Under the pieces are notes generated by a model. It searched no databases. It had not been told where the DNA came from and was given only the letters and a program-made list of their open reading frames with translations. Below are positions 37,678-47,727 of a DNA stretch of 64,000 nucleotides, piece after piece (within the stretch, counting starts at the first letter, position 1; each line of letters begins with the position of its first letter). This stretch comes from CAVSWN01 sp963770995 (GTDB lineage Bacteria; Acidobacteriota; Vicinamibacteria; Vicinamibacterales; CAVVIG01): positions 2,108,001 through 2,172,000 of the forward strand of contig CAVYRS010000001.1 in assembly GCA_963770995.1 (NCBI GenBank). Direction: 5' to 3'. The position numbers and the translations under genes are program-made.

Positions 37678-38371
37678 ATGAAGCTTGTCGATCCGCTGCT
37701 TTCGGTGGTGATGCCCGTCTACAACGAGCGTACCACGATTGACGAAATCATCCGCCGCGTGCTCGCCGTGCCGCTGCGGATCGAACTGATTGTCGTGGAC
37801 GATGGGTCGAAGGATGGGACCAGCGAGATCCTCGACGCGCTGCAGCAAAGAACTCGGGTTCACACTTCTGCGCCAGCAGAACGCCGGCAAGGGCGCGGCG
37901 CTGCGGCGGGGATTCGCCGCGGTCACCGGCGACCTGATGGTCATTCAGGATGCCGACCTCGAATATTCGCCCGAAGAATATCCCGAGCTGATCGAGCTCA
38001 TTTGTCAGGGGAAAGCCGACGTCGTGTACGGGTCGCGATTCCTCGGCCGCCATCGCGTCTTTCTGTTCACGCACTACCTCGGCAACCGCGTCGTGACGCT
38101 CGCCACGAACATCCTCTACAACACGATGCTGACCGACATGGAGACCTGCTACAAGGCGATGCGGGTCGACGTGCTCCGTTCGATGACGCTGGAGTCGGAC
38201 GGGTTCGGTATCGAGCCGGAGATTACGGCGAAGATCTTCAAGCGCGGCTACCGCGTGTACGAGGTGCCGATCACCTACGCCGGCCGGAACTACGATCAAG
38301 GCAAGAAGATCACGTGGGTGGCCGGATTCGTCGCCCTGTGGGTGCTGCTGAAGTACCGTTTCACGGAATAG
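37678..38371 (+). CDS. Family 2 glycosyltransferase (polyprenyl-phosphate sugar transferase type), one frameshift
   Basis: About 230 residues. LSVVMPVYNERTTIDEIIRR opens the GT-A fold, with the metal/nucleotide motifs IVVDDGSKDGT and VIQDADLEYSPEEYPELI, then CYKAMRVDVLRSMTLESDGF and AGRNYDQGKKITW. One base must be skipped near 37848 to pass from ILDALQ to KELGFTLLRQQNAGKG. It resembles dolichol-phosphate mannosyltransferase-like enzymes that charge a lipid carrier for envelope glycans. It is divergent from waaF. Confidence 0.87.
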
Positions 38372-38380
38372 CCATGCGAA

Positions 38381-38470
38381 TTGCAGGATTTGAGGATCGC
38401 AGGATTGCAGGATTCATTGAAACAATGATCAATTCAATCCTGCAATCCTGAAATCCTGCAATCCTCCAAT
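38381..38470. repeat. Inverted array of degenerate CAGGATTG repeats
   Basis: The left arm has TTGCAGGATT, GAGGATCG, CAGGATTG and CAGGATTC; the right arm has AATCCTGC, AATCCTGA, AATCCTGC and AATCCTCC. The two arms face each other around ATTGAAACAATGATCAATTC, forming a long imperfect hairpin between the GT2 and nadE genes. Confidence 0.88.
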
Positions 38471-38476
38471 TTCGCT

Positions 38477-40145
38477 ATGAAGCTTGCGCTGCTGCAGATC
38501 AATCCGACCGTCGGCGATCTCGCCGGCAACGCGCGATTGATCGCCGGCGCGATGCGCGAGGCCGGCGCGCTGGGCGCCGATCTCGCGGTGACGCCCGAGC
38601 TCGCGCTGGTGGGCTACCTGCCGCGCGATCTGCTGCTCGACCCTGCCTTCGTCGCTCGCAGCTGGGAGGTCGTCGGCGATCTGGCACGCGACACGGCCGG
38701 CCTGCCGCCGGCGCTCGTCGGCCTGCCCGAACCGAATCCGTCCGACGAAGGCCGGCCGCTGTTCAACAGCGCGGTGCTGCTGCGCGGCGGGGCGCTGGAG
38801 CTGCGCTTTCGCAAAGCGCTCCTGCCGACTTACGACGTCTTCGACGAGGACCGCTACTTCGAGCCGTTTCACGGACCGCAGGTGCTGGAGCTCGGCGGAC
38901 GCCGCCTCGGCATCAGCATCTGCGAGGACGTCTGGAACGACCGCGACTTCTGGAAGCGGCGGCGCTATCACCACGATCCGATCGTCGAGCTCGTGCGCGC
39001 GGGCGCCGACGCCATCGTCAACCTGTCGGCGTCGCCGTTCACGGCCGGGAAACACGTGAAGCGCGAAGCGATGCTCGGCAGCATGGCGCACAAGCATCGG
39101 GTTCCCGTGATCTACGTCAACCAGTACGGCGGCAACGACGACGTCGTCTTCGACGGCCGGAGCTGCGCGTTCGGCGCCGACGGCGCCGCCATCGCGCGCG
39201 GCCGGTCGTTCGACGGCGACGTGCTGATCTGCGACATCGACCGCGCGGTTTCGCTCGGGCCGCCGGAGGATGTGAGCTCGAGTCGGAAATCTGGCGCGCG
39301 CTGGTCCTCGGCACGCGTGACTACACGCGCAAGTGCGGCTTCACCAGCGCGGTCGCTCGGGTTGTCGGGCGGGATCGATTCAGCGCTGACCGCGGCGATC
39401 GCGGCAGAAGCCCTCGGCGCCGATCACGTCCTGGGCGTGCTGATGCCGTCTCCCTACTCGAGCCCCGGCAGCCTGTCGGACGCCTGCGCGCTCGCTGCCA
39501 ACCTGGGCATCGAGACGCTCACCCTGCCGATCGAGCCGGCCATGAAGGCGTACAGCGATACGCTTCGAGAGCCGTTCGCGGCAGGGAAACGCAGCGGTCG
39601 CGCTCGAAAACATCCAGGCGCGCATTCGCGGCAACCTGCTGATGGCGCTGTCGAACCAGCGGGGATCGCTGCTGCTGACGACCGGCAACAAGTCGGAGCT
39701 GGCCGTCGGCTACTGCACGCTGTACGGCGACATGTCCGGCGGCCTCGCGGTGATCGCCGACGTGCCGAAGACCATGGTCTACCGCGTCGCGCGCTGGCGG
39801 AACAGTCGGCGGGCCGCGCGATGATTCCGGAAGCGACGCTCACCAAGGCGCCGTCGGCGGAGCTGCGGCCGAACCAGACCGATCAGGATTCGCTGCCGCC
39901 GTACGAGGTCCTCGACGACATCCTGCAGCGCTACATCGAACAGCACCAGTCCGTCGACGACATCGTCGCGGCCGGCTTCGATCGCAGAGACCGTCGAGCG
40001 CGTCTTCACGCTCGTGCGGAACGCCGAGTTCAAGCGGAAACAGGCGGCGCCGGGCCTGAAAGTCACGGACCGGGCGTTCGGCACTGGATGGCGGATGCCG
40101 ATTGCAGCGCGGATTTCAGATTTCAGACTTCAGAATTCAGATTGA
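38477..40145 (+). CDS. nadE: Glutamine-dependent NAD+ synthetase, frameshifted
   Basis: About 555 residues when read across frames. The N-terminal nitrilase-type glutaminase has the triad Glu in PELALVGYLPRD, Lys in RKALLPTYDVF and Cys in GISICEDVW. The synthetase domain has GLSGGIDSALTAAIAAEAL, MALSNQRGSLLLTTGNKSEL and ELRPNQTDQDSLPPY. It converts deamido-NAD to NAD with glutamine nitrogen. About six single-base frame changes (near 39265, 39350, 39590, 39800, 39820 and 39990) each need one base skipped; NadE is normally essential, so sequence error is likely. After the family end (WRMPIAAR) the frame reads ISDFRLQNSD from the repeat at 40111. Confidence 0.88.
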
Positions 40146-40204
40146 ATTGCAGAATTCGGGAATTCAGGAATCAATCTGAAATCTGAAGTCCTGCAATCTG
40201 AAAT
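40111..40204. repeat. Inverted array of ATTTCAGA / AATTCAG repeats
   Basis: Left units GGATTTCAGATTTCAGACTT and CAGAATTCAGATTG face right units AATCTGAAATCTGAAGTCC and CAATCTGAAATCT. It sits between the convergent nadE and lpxL genes and supplies nadE's last codons and stop. Confidence 0.87.
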
Positions 40205-41133
40205 CTACGTGTCCCCCTCCACCGTCGGAAACATCCCGATCTCCGTCTCCGGCGTGGACCCCGTGTCGCGCCAGCGGCGATGCATCCACAACCAGAGCTC
40301 AGGATGGCGCCGCACGTACATCTCCAGCACGTCGGTGCACCGCTGCGTGAACTCGCGCACCGCATCCTCGCTCTCGGCCGCGCGGCGGCTCGACGGGGTG
40401 CTCGTAGATCACGCGGATAGCGGCCGTTCGCGAGCGGCAGCGCGAACACCGGCACGACGGGCGCGCCGGTGCGCAGCGCGAGCGCGGCCACCACCGACGT
40501 CGTGGCGGCGGGGCGCTCGAAGAAATCGACGTAGATCGCGTCGCGGCTCATGATGTGTTGATCGATCAGGACCGCGACGCCCTGGCCGACCTGCAGCATG
40601 CGCGCATGACCCGGCGGATCGTGCCGCGGCGATAGATCACGAAGTTGCCGGTGCGCTGCCGGATACGCTCGAGCAGATCGTTCAGCTGGTGATTGTCGAG
40701 CGCGCGCGCGAGCAGGCCGATCGGCTCGATCTGCAGCGCGTGCACCATCGCATGCAGCTCCCAGAATCCGAAGTGACCCGTGACGAACAGGACGCCCTTC
40801 CCCTGCGCGTACGCAAGCCGCGCGCGATCCTCGCCCTCGAACTCGACGCGCGCCAGCATCTGCTTCGGGCGACAGCGTGCTGAACTTCAGCAACTCGAAC
40901 AGCAGCCGTCCGAAGTGCGCGAACGCCGCGCGGGCGATGGCCCGCCGCTCGGCCTCCGGCCGGCCCGGAAACGCCGCCGCGAGATTGCGGTGCGCGATGC
41001 GCCGGTGCGCGCCGTCGATCGTGTAGAAGGCGAAGCCGAGCAGGGTGCCGCTCGCGCGCACCAGACTATCCGGCATGACGCCCACCATCGCGATCAGCAT
41101 CCGAACGAGCCGGTACTCAATCCGGTGTTTCAT
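40205..41133 (-). CDS. Lipid A biosynthesis acyltransferase (LpxL/HtrB family), frameshifted
   Basis: About 305 residues across frames from MKHRIEYRLVRMLI. One N-terminal membrane-like segment (MLIAMVGVMPDSLV) is present. The acyltransferase H-x4-[DE] box is GHFGFWELHAM near residue 125, with VLIDQHIMSRDAIYVDFF and ALALRTGAPVVPVFALPLAN later and WMHRRWRDTGSTPE near the end. The family adds secondary acyl chains to lipid A at the inner membrane. At least three single-base frame changes are needed. It overlaps the lpxK stop by one base (TGATG), so translation is coupled. Confidence 0.85.
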
Positions 41134-42197
41134 CAATCCTGACTTCTGACTTCGTGCTTCTGACTTCTGACTTCTGACTTCTGACTTCTGACTTGCGTCA
41201 AGCGGTCCAATAGCCACGCGCGGAACTCATCCGCCGGTTCGATGCCGACCACGAGCGGCACCGACGCGATCGGCAGGTCGCCCAGTTCGTACGTCCGACA
41301 GCCGCACGGCATCCTTCTCGGTCGTGAGCACGATCGCCGATCGCAGCCGCCTGCGCACGTTCCGCGATCCGCCGGACGTCGGCCGCGCTGAAACGATGGT
41401 GATCGCGAAAGTCCATCACGTCCGCGACTTCCCATCCCGCGGACGCGATGTCCGCGATGAAGCGCTCGGGCCGCGCGATGCCGCTGACCACGAACACACG
41501 CGACCCGGTGGGCACGACCACCGAGTGTTTTGCGCCGGCAATCATGTGCGGCGCGCCAATCGATCGCGTCACGCGAAACACCGTCGCGATCCGCAACGCC
41601 CGGGCCACCCGCTGCGCCGCCGTCTCATAGCCGGCGGTGACGAGCGCCGCGTCGGCCAACGCGGCGGCGGCCAGCGTCTCGCGAAGGCGGCCGGATGGCA
41701 ACGGCACGATCGGTCAGATCTTCTTCCGAGGCCAGGAGCAGATCGACATCACGCTCGAGCGCCAGATGCTGAAAGCCATCGTCGAGCAGGTGCACGGTTG
41801 CGCCGAGGCGGCGCTCGGCCAGCCAGGCCGCGCCAGATAGCGATTCGGGCTCGACCACGACGGCGACACCTGGGAGCGCGCGGCGAGCATCAGCGGCTCG
41901 TCGCCCGCTTCATCGAACCTGCGCGCGAACGCCCGCGGCGTCGGACACGACCGTCACGCCGTCGCGTGCCACGCGCCGAGCGTAACCGCGAGTGAGCATG
42001 GCCGGCCGCTCACCGCTCTCGAGAAGCAGCCGCGCGAGATGACCGACGATCGGCGTTTTGCCGCTGCCGCCGGCGCGCAGGTTGCCGACGCTGATGACGG
42101 GGCGGTCGAGCCGACGGCGGCGTTGGGGATCGCGCGCGTACCAGCGCCGCCGCCACGCCGCCGCCGCGCCGTACGCTGCGCTCAGCAAGCTGATCAC
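41133..42197 (-). CDS. lpxK: Tetraacyldisaccharide 4'-kinase, frameshifted
   Basis: From a GTG: VISLLSAAYGAAAAWRRRWY, then the Walker A-type NLRAGGSGKTPIVGHLARLL. Further family blocks appear in successive frames: TVHLLDDGFQHLALERDVDL, PLPSGRLRETLAAAALADAA, ADVMDFRDHHRFSAADVRRI and VLTTEKDAVRL. The enzyme phosphorylates the lipid A precursor at the 4' position. Several single-base frame changes are needed. The final frame reads DEFRAWLLDRLTQ and then VRSQKSEVRSQKHEVRSQD, a tail translated from the TGACTTC repeat, before a stop that overlaps the lpxL-type start. Confidence 0.87.
41137..41195. repeat. TGACTTC tandem repeat
   Basis: Seven or so units of CTGACTT, with one CGTGCTTC variant. It is fully inside the lpxK reading frame and just upstream of the lpxL-type start. 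On the minus strand it encodes repeating SQKSEVR. Confidence 0.88.
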
Positions 42198-42204
42198 CAG
42201 GAAC

Positions 42205-42255
42205 GTGGGGTCCGCCTTCAGGCGGACCCGAGGTCCGGCTGAAGCCGGACCCCAC
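42205..42255. repeat. REP-like hairpin pair (family B)
   Basis: GTGGGGTCCGC-CTTCA-GGCGGACC is followed by GGTCCGGC-TGAA-GCCGGACCCCAC. The outer GTGGGGTCC and GGACCCCAC also pair. It lies between the kdtA stop and the lpxK start and probably overlaps lpxK's upstream region. Confidence 0.8.
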
Positions 42256-42272
42256 AGGATGAACGGTATTGA

Positions 42273-43617
42273 TCAATGCACGATACGGAAGGGCCGCACG
42301 ACCGCGCCGCCGCCCGCGGTCGGCAGCAGCTCGGCGATGACCGCCAGCGTCTTGTTCTTGGCGCCGCGATTGGCTTCGACCAGCGCCCGCGCGGCCGCGC
42401 CGAGCCGCGCGCGGCGGACCGGATCGGTGACGAGCGCGAGCAGCGCCTCTTCCAGCTCGCGTTCCGACTGCACCTGGACGGCGGCGTCGTTCGCGAGGAA
42501 CGCGTCGGCGATCTCCTTGAAGTTCTGCATGTGCGGCGCCGAAGACGATCGGCTTGCCGAAGATCGCCGGCTCGAGAATGTTGTGGCCGCCGTGGTCGAC
42601 CAGGCTGCCGCCGACGAACACGGCGGTGGCCAGCTGATAGATCTGCGCGAGCTCGCCGATCGAGTCGAGCACGACGACATCGGCGCGGGGTTCGGCGTCG
42701 ATCGGCAGCTCGGATGCGCCGCATCGTCACGAACCCCGCCTCGCGCGCGAGGCGCTCGACTTCGCCGAACCGTTCCGGCTGGCGCGGCGCCAGGATCGCC
42801 AGCGCGCTCGGCATCGTCGCCTTGATCCGCGCGAACGCGCGCAGCACGGCCGCTTCTTCGCCGCGCATCGTGCTGCCCGCGACGATCACCGTGCGCTGCG
42901 GTCGCGATGCGGAAGAAGCGCAGCACGCGCTCGCGCGGCTTGCCGTGCGCAGTCGGACGTCGGGATCTCGAGCGAATCGAACTTCAGGCTGCCGGTCACG
43001 CGTGACGCGCGACCGGGATCGGCGCCGAGGTCGATCAGCCGCCGCGCCGATTCCTCGCTCTGCATGCAGAAGCGATCGACGTCGGCGAGCACGCGTCGGA
43101 AGAACGGCCGGATCAGCCGGTAGCGCGGATACGATCGCGACGAGATCCGGCCGTTGATCACCACCGTCTTCACGCCGCGCTTGCGGCAGGCGCGCAGCAG
43201 GTTCGGCCAGATCTCGGTTTCCATCATGACGAAGAGCCGCGGCTTGACGAGCTTCAGCGTCCGGCGGACGATGAACGTCCAGTCGAACGGAAAGTAGAAC
43301 ACCGCGTCGACGTGCTGGCAGGCTGCGGCGCGCCACCTGCTGGCCGGCGATCGTCGTCGTCGACAGGAACAGGCGCAGGCGCGGATAGCGCGCCTTGAGA
43401 TCCGCGGCGAGCGCACGCGCCGTCAGCGCTTCGCCGACCGACACGGCGTGGATCCAGATCGATTCCTCGCCGTCGACGTTGAACGAGATCGGCAGGAAGC
43501 CGAGCCGCTGGCGCAGGCTGCCGATGTATTTCTTGTAGCGGATCGCCTGGTAGACGAAGTACGGCGACACGACGACGAAGACGCGACGAGCGTCAGCAGG
43601 CTGTAGAGCGAGTACAT
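42273..43617 (-). CDS. kdtA: 3-deoxy-D-manno-octulosonic acid transferase, frameshifted
   Basis: About 440 residues across frames from MYSLYSLLTLVA. Family blocks: IWIHAVSVGEALTARAL, YFPFDWTFIVRRTLKLVKPR, METEIWPNLLRACRKRGVK, GSLKFDSLEIP, GSTMRGEEAAVLRAFARIKA, and GGSLVDHGGHNILEPAIFGK then PIVFG. It ends RPFRIVH. It transfers Kdo to lipid IVA at the inner membrane. About five single-base frame changes are needed in an essential gene. It starts the minus-strand kdtA-lpxK-lpxL unit and is divergent from gap. Confidence 0.9.
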
Positions 43618-43807
43618 CGATGACCGGGTATTGTAGAATGAAACGTTTACCGTAACGAAGGCCGCTCCAACCAACCGGATGTGCGCATCTGAAGCGGCCG
43701 TTCGTTCTAGATCCACGGCCGCTCACGCGGCCGTGGCTACGCCGTGGTTGCACGGCACGTCGACTCGGGCGCGACATTCATGCCGGGCAAGCACGGCGAG
43801 AGGATCG
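43618..43807. promoter_or_regulatory. Divergent kdtA/gap spacer with a -10-like box
   Basis: The 190-base spacer must hold both promoters. On the minus strand TACAAT at 43630-43635, with a poor TTCGTT-like -35 at 43654-43659, would start a very short kdtA leader. No convincing plus-strand box for gap was found. The remainder shows no gene. Confidence 0.3.
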
Positions 43808-44821
43808 ATGGCTGTCAGGGTCGGCATCAACGGGTTCGGACGCATCGGCCGCAACATCATGCGGGCGGCGCTCGGCGACAAGAACATCGATTTCGTGGCG
43901 GTCAACGATCTGACGAGCGCGCAGACGCTCGCGCATCTGCTCAAGTACGACTCGGTGCTCGGCAACCTGCACGCGCGCGTCGAGGCCAAGGGCGACAGCA
44001 TCTCGGTCGACGGCGACGAGTTCAAGGTGCTGTCGATGCGCGATCCGGCGCAGCTGCCGTGGAAGGATCTCGGCGTCGACGTCGTGTTCGAGTCGACCGG
44101 CCTCTTCACCGACCGCGACGACGCCGCCAAGCACCTCACGGCGGGCGCCAAGAAGCGTGGTCATCACGGCGCCGGCGAAGAGGCCCGACATCACGCGTGG
44201 TGCTCGGCGTCAACGACGAGCAGTACGATCCCGCGAAGCACCAGATCATCTCGAACGCGTCGTGCACGACCAACTGCCTCGCGCCGCTCGCCAAGGTGCT
44301 CCACCAGACGTTCGGCATCAAGAAGGGCTGGATGACGACGATCCACTCGTACACCAACGATCAGCAGCTGCTCGACCTGCCGCACAAGGATCTGCGCCGC
44401 GCCCGCGCCGCGGCGCTGTCGATGATTCCGACGACCACCGGCGCGGCGTCGGCGGTCGGCGAAGTGCTGCCGGAGCTCAAAGGCAAGCTCGACGGCTTCG
44501 CGATGCGCGTGCCGACGCCGAACGTCTCGGTGCGTCGATCTCGCCGCGCATCGTCGACAAGAAGACCACGGCCGACGACGTGAACGCGCGCTGCAAGGCG
44601 GCCGCGGACGGACCGCTCAAGAGGCATCCTCGCGTACTCCGAACGAGGAGCTGGTGTCGATCGACTTCAAGGGCAACCCGCATTCGTCGATCGTCGACGC
44701 GCCCTACACGAAGGTGATGGACGGCGACTTCGTGAAGGTCCTGTCGTGGTACGACAACGAGTGGGGCTACTCGAACCGCTGCGTCGATCTGCTGCGCATG
44801 CTCGTGACGAAGGGTCTGTAG
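43808..44821 (+). CDS. gap: Type I glyceraldehyde-3-phosphate dehydrogenase, frameshifted
   Basis: MAVRVGINGFGRIGRNIMRA opens the NAD-binding fold. The catalytic Cys lies in SNASCTTNCLAPLAKVLH, and VLSWYDNEWGYSNRCVDLLR is near the end. Six single bases must be skipped (near 44157, 44202, 44532, 44547, 44621 and 44643). Removing six from 1,014 bases leaves exactly 335 residues, the normal family length. This is strong evidence that the six are extra bases in an otherwise intact essential gene. It catalyses the glycolytic step to 1,3-bisphosphoglycerate. It is first of gap-pgk-tpiA-secG. Confidence 0.93.
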
Positions 44822-44843
44822 CGCGACGGCTTCAGCCTGAGCG

Positions 44844-46070
44844 ATGAAAGCTCTCCGATCGACTGACTCTCGATCTCGACCAGGGCAAGCGCGTCTTCGT
44901 TCGCGTCGACTTCAACGTCCCGCTCGAAGGACGGCGAGATCGGCGACGACACGCGCATCCGGGCGTCGCTGCCGACGATCACGTACGCGCTCGAACAGCG
45001 GTGCGACCGTCGTCCTCGCGAGCCATCTCGGCCGACCGAAGGGCAAGCCGAACCCGCAGATGTCGCCTCCGGCCGATCGCGGATCGGCTCGCGGATCTGT
45101 TGGACCGGCCGGTCGCATTCGCGAACGACTGCGTCGGCGACGAAGCCCGCGCCGCCGTGGACGAGCGCCATCGCGGCGGAGGCGGCGTCGTGCTCCTCGA
45201 GAATCTGCGTTTTCATCCCGAGGAAGAGAAAAACGACCCGGCGTTCGCCGCCGCGCTCGCGCCGCTGGCCGACGTGTACGTGAACGATGCGTTCGGCGCG
45301 GCGCATCGGGCGCATGCGTCGGTCGAAGGGATCACGCACCATCGTCCAGCGAGCGGCGGCGGGCCTGCTGATGGAACGGGAGCTGCGCTACCTCGGCCAC
45401 GCGCTCGAATCGCCGGAGCGTCCGTTCGTCGCGATCCTCGGCGGCGCCAAGGTGTCCGACAAGATCGAGGTGATCGAGAACCTGCTGGCCAAGGTCGACC
45501 GGCTGATCATCGGCGGCGCGATGGCGTACACGTTCTTCAAGGCACGCGGCGTGCCGGTCGGACAAGTCGCTCGTCGAAGACGACAAGCTCGACGAGGCCG
45601 CGCCATCATGGAGCGCTTGCCACGCCGAAGCACCGGCGGCGCGAAGGCGGGAAATGTTCAGCTTCTGCTGCCGACCGACCACGTCGTCACCGACGCGATC
45701 GACGAGGGCACCGCGCACGAGGTGCTCGAGGTCGGCGACGCGCGGATCGGCGACCGGATGGGCGTCGACATCGGGCCGGCGACGATCAAGGCCTACGAGG
45801 CCGCGATCGCCGACGCGAAGACCGTCGTCTGGAACGGACCGATGGGCGTGTTCGAGATCGAGGCGTTCGCGACCGGCACCAACGCCGTGGCGCGGGCGGT
45901 CGCAGCAGTCGACGGCACGACGATCATCGGCGGCGGCGACTCGATTGCGGCCGTCAAGAAGGCCGGCATCGCCGACCAGATCACGCACATTTCGACCGGC
46001 GGCGGCGCTTCGCTCGAATTCCTCGGCGGCCGCACGCTTGCCGGGTGTCGCGGCGCTCACGGACAAGTGA
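44844..46070 (+). CDS. pgk: Phosphoglycerate kinase, frameshifted
   Basis: Restored start MKALDRLTLDLDQGKRVFVR and then VDFNVPLE. Family blocks: LASHLGRPKGKPNPQMS, RPVAFANDCVGDEAR, LLENLRFHPEEEKNDP, YVNDAFGAAHRAHAS, VAILGGAKVSDKIEVIENLL, WNGPMGVFEIEAFA, and GGGDSIAAVKKAGIADQITH. It ends LPGVAALTDK. It makes ATP from 1,3-bisphosphoglycerate. At least eight frame changes occur, mostly one extra base each; one near 45600 needs a missing base or two extra ones. It lies 22 bases after gap. Confidence 0.92.
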
Positions 46071-46086
46071 CCAACGCAAGAACCAG

Positions 46087-46151
46087 CCACGAAAGCACGA
46101 AACCACGAAAACCCTTTGAGTTTTCGTTTCGTGTTTTCGTGTCTTCGTGGC
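46087..46151. repeat. Inverted array of CACGAAA / TTTCGTG repeats
   Basis: CCACGAAAGCACGAAACCAC and GAAAACC face GTTTTCGTTTCGTGTTTTCG and TGTCTTCGTGG around CTTTGA. It lies between pgk and tpiA, within an operon, so it is more likely a dispersed element than a strong terminator. Confidence 0.85.
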
Positions 46152-46163
46152 AGATCTGATCCC

Positions 46164-46933
46164 ATGCGCCTGCCGTTCATCGCCGGCAACTGGAAGATGT
46201 TCAAGACCGTGCACGAAGCCGTCGTCTTCGTGAAGGAGCTCAAGAGCATCGTCAAGGACATGACCGGCGTGGAGATCGTCGTCGCGCCGCCGTTCACCGC
46301 GGTGCACGCCGTCGCCGAAGCGGCGCGCAACTCGAACATCGGCGTCTCCGCGCAGGATGTGTACTGGGAGCGCGAAGGCGCGTTCACCGGCGAGGTCTCA
46401 CCGGCGATGATCAAGGAGGCGGGCGCCGAGTACGTGATCGTCGGTCACTCGGAACGGCGCCGGTTGTTCGGCGAGACCGACGCCATCGTCAACCGCAAGG
46501 CGATCGGCCGCGTTCGGCGCGGGCCTGACGCCGATCGTGTGCATCGGCGAGACGCTCGAAGAGCGCGAGCGCGGCGAGACGCTCGCGTGCTCGATCGCCA
46601 GATCAAGGACGGTCTCGAGCAGATGACCGGCGAGCAGATCGCCGAGCTGGTCGTGGCCTACGAGCCGGTGTGGGCGATCGGCACCGGACGCACCGCCACG
46701 GCGCGCAGGCCGGGGAAGCGCATGCGCACATTCGCACGCGGCTGCGCCAATGGTTTGGCGCGCGACGGCGGCCGAGCGCTGCCACGTGATCTACGGCGGC
46801 AGCGTGAAACCGGACAATATCCGCGAGCTCATCGCCGAACCCGACGTGGACGGCGCGCTGGTCGGCGGCGCGAGCCTCGAGCGTCCGAAGCTTCGCCGAC
46901 ATCGTCGCCCGAAGCCGGACCGCTGCGGTATAA
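46164..46933 (+). CDS. tpiA: Triosephosphate isomerase, frameshifted
   Basis: MRLPFIAGNWKMFKTVHEAV opens the barrel. YVIVGHSERRRLFGETD holds the catalytic His. ELVVAYEPVWAIGTGRTATA holds the catalytic Glu, and CHVIYGGSVKPDNIRELIAE gives the phosphate loop. It ends FADIVARSRTAAV. About four frame changes are needed (near 46506 and 46886 one extra base; near 46589 and 46704 apparently one missing G each). It interconverts triose phosphates. It belongs to the gap-pgk-tpiA cluster. Confidence 0.92.
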
Positions 46934-46940
46934 TTCGAGG

Positions 46941-47041
46941 TTCTGGAATCTGGTAATTGGGTAATCTGGCAATCGGGTAGTTGAAGTGCTCAATTGCCCA
47001 ATCAATTCCCAGATTACCCAATTACTCGATTACCCGATTTC
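46941..47041. repeat. Inverted array of AATCTGGTAATTGGGT / ATTACCC repeats
   Basis: The left part (GGAATCTGGTAATTGGGTAA, TCTGGCAATCGGGTAG) faces the right part (CCCAGATTACCCAATTACTC, GATTACCCGATTTC) around GTGCTCAATTGCCCAATCAA. It matches the array at 32431-32525 including the centre. It lies between tpiA and secG. Confidence 0.87.
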
Positions 47042-47052
47042 AAGCGGAGCTC

Positions 47053-47462
47053 ATGATCCTCTACTACCTTTTCACGACGTTTTACGTGCTCGTTTGCATG
47101 GTGCTGCTGCTCGTCGTCCTGCTCCAGCAGGGCAAGGGCGACATCGCGGCGGCGTTCGGCGGCGGCAGCAGCCAGTCGGCGTTCGGCGCGCGCGGCGGCG
47201 CGACGCTGCTGTCCAAGGCGACCGCCGTGCTCGCGGCGCTGTTCATGATCGGCGCGCTGACGCTGGCGATCGTCGGCCAGCGCGGCCCTGGATCGTTGAT
47301 GGGCGGAACGCCCGGTCCACCCCCCAAGCCGGCAGCGCCGCGCTCCGGCAGGAACGACGCCGGGGCCACCCGCGCCGGCGACGCGCCTGCGGCCGCGCCG
47401 CAGCGCACGCGCCGACAACCCCGGCGACGCCGACCACGGTGCCGCCGACGACGCCAAAGTAG
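47053..47462 (+). CDS. secG: Preprotein translocase subunit SecG
   Basis: Two membrane helices are seen (YYLFTTFYVLVCMVLLLVVL; KATAVLAALFMIGALTLAIV) flanking the family loop LLQQGKGDIAAAFGGGSSQS and AFGARG. A Pro/Ala/Thr-rich tail follows. The original frame would run on through the tRNA-Leu gene. A frame change in the tail (near 47400) gives TPATPTTVPPTTPK and a stop at 47460-47462, which is the more likely end. SecG assists SecYE in protein export. The tpiA-secG-tRNA-Leu order is common in bacteria. Confidence 0.9.
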
Positions 47463-47478
47463 ATTGACCCTCGTGATT

Positions 47479-47565
47479 GCGGAAGTGGCGGAACTGGCAG
47501 ACGCACCAGCTTGAGGGGCTGGCGGTAGCAATACCGTAGGGGTTCGAATCCCCTCTTCCGCACCA
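47479..47565 (+). tRNA. tRNA-Leu (GAG), CCA encoded
   Basis: GCGGAAG acceptor, long-variable-arm class II structure, anticodon arm CCAGC-TTGAGGG-GCTGG (anticodon GAG), variable arm GCGGTAGCAATACCGT, T-arm AGGGGTTCGAATCCCCT, acceptor CTTCCGC, discriminator A and CCA (47563-47565). A degenerate copy of its 3' third is found at 50666-50697. Confidence 0.97.
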
Positions 47566-47569
47566 TTCG

Positions 47570-47675
47570 ACTCGCCTCTCAACTCGCCTTCGGCGAGCCG
47601 ACAGGCTCGCTCATGGCGGGCCACCCCTCTACGTCGAATGCCCTGAGCGAGCGCAGCGAGTCGAAGGGCTGCATT
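47570..47675. repeat. Mixed palindromic repeat (GAGCGAGCGCAGCGAG type)
   Basis: CGCCTTCGGCG-like and GAGCC-GACA-GGCTC stems, then CCCTGAGCGAGCGCAGCGAG and TCGAAGGG, whose ends (CCCT.. and ..AGGG) can pair. A related motif (CCCTTCGACAGGCTCAGGAC) stands at 2509-2532. It lies directly behind tRNA-Leu. Confidence 0.6.
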
Positions 47676-47727
47676 GTGTTTTCGGGCTTGGCGCCGCCAG
47701 GCGCGCAGGCGGACCTCGCGGGGGGAA

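Noticed and set aside
46981..47514. SecG frame continuing through tRNA-Leu
   Set aside because: A protein tail overlapping a tRNA gene is implausible; a frame change in the Pro/Ala-rich tail gives a normal stop at 47462.
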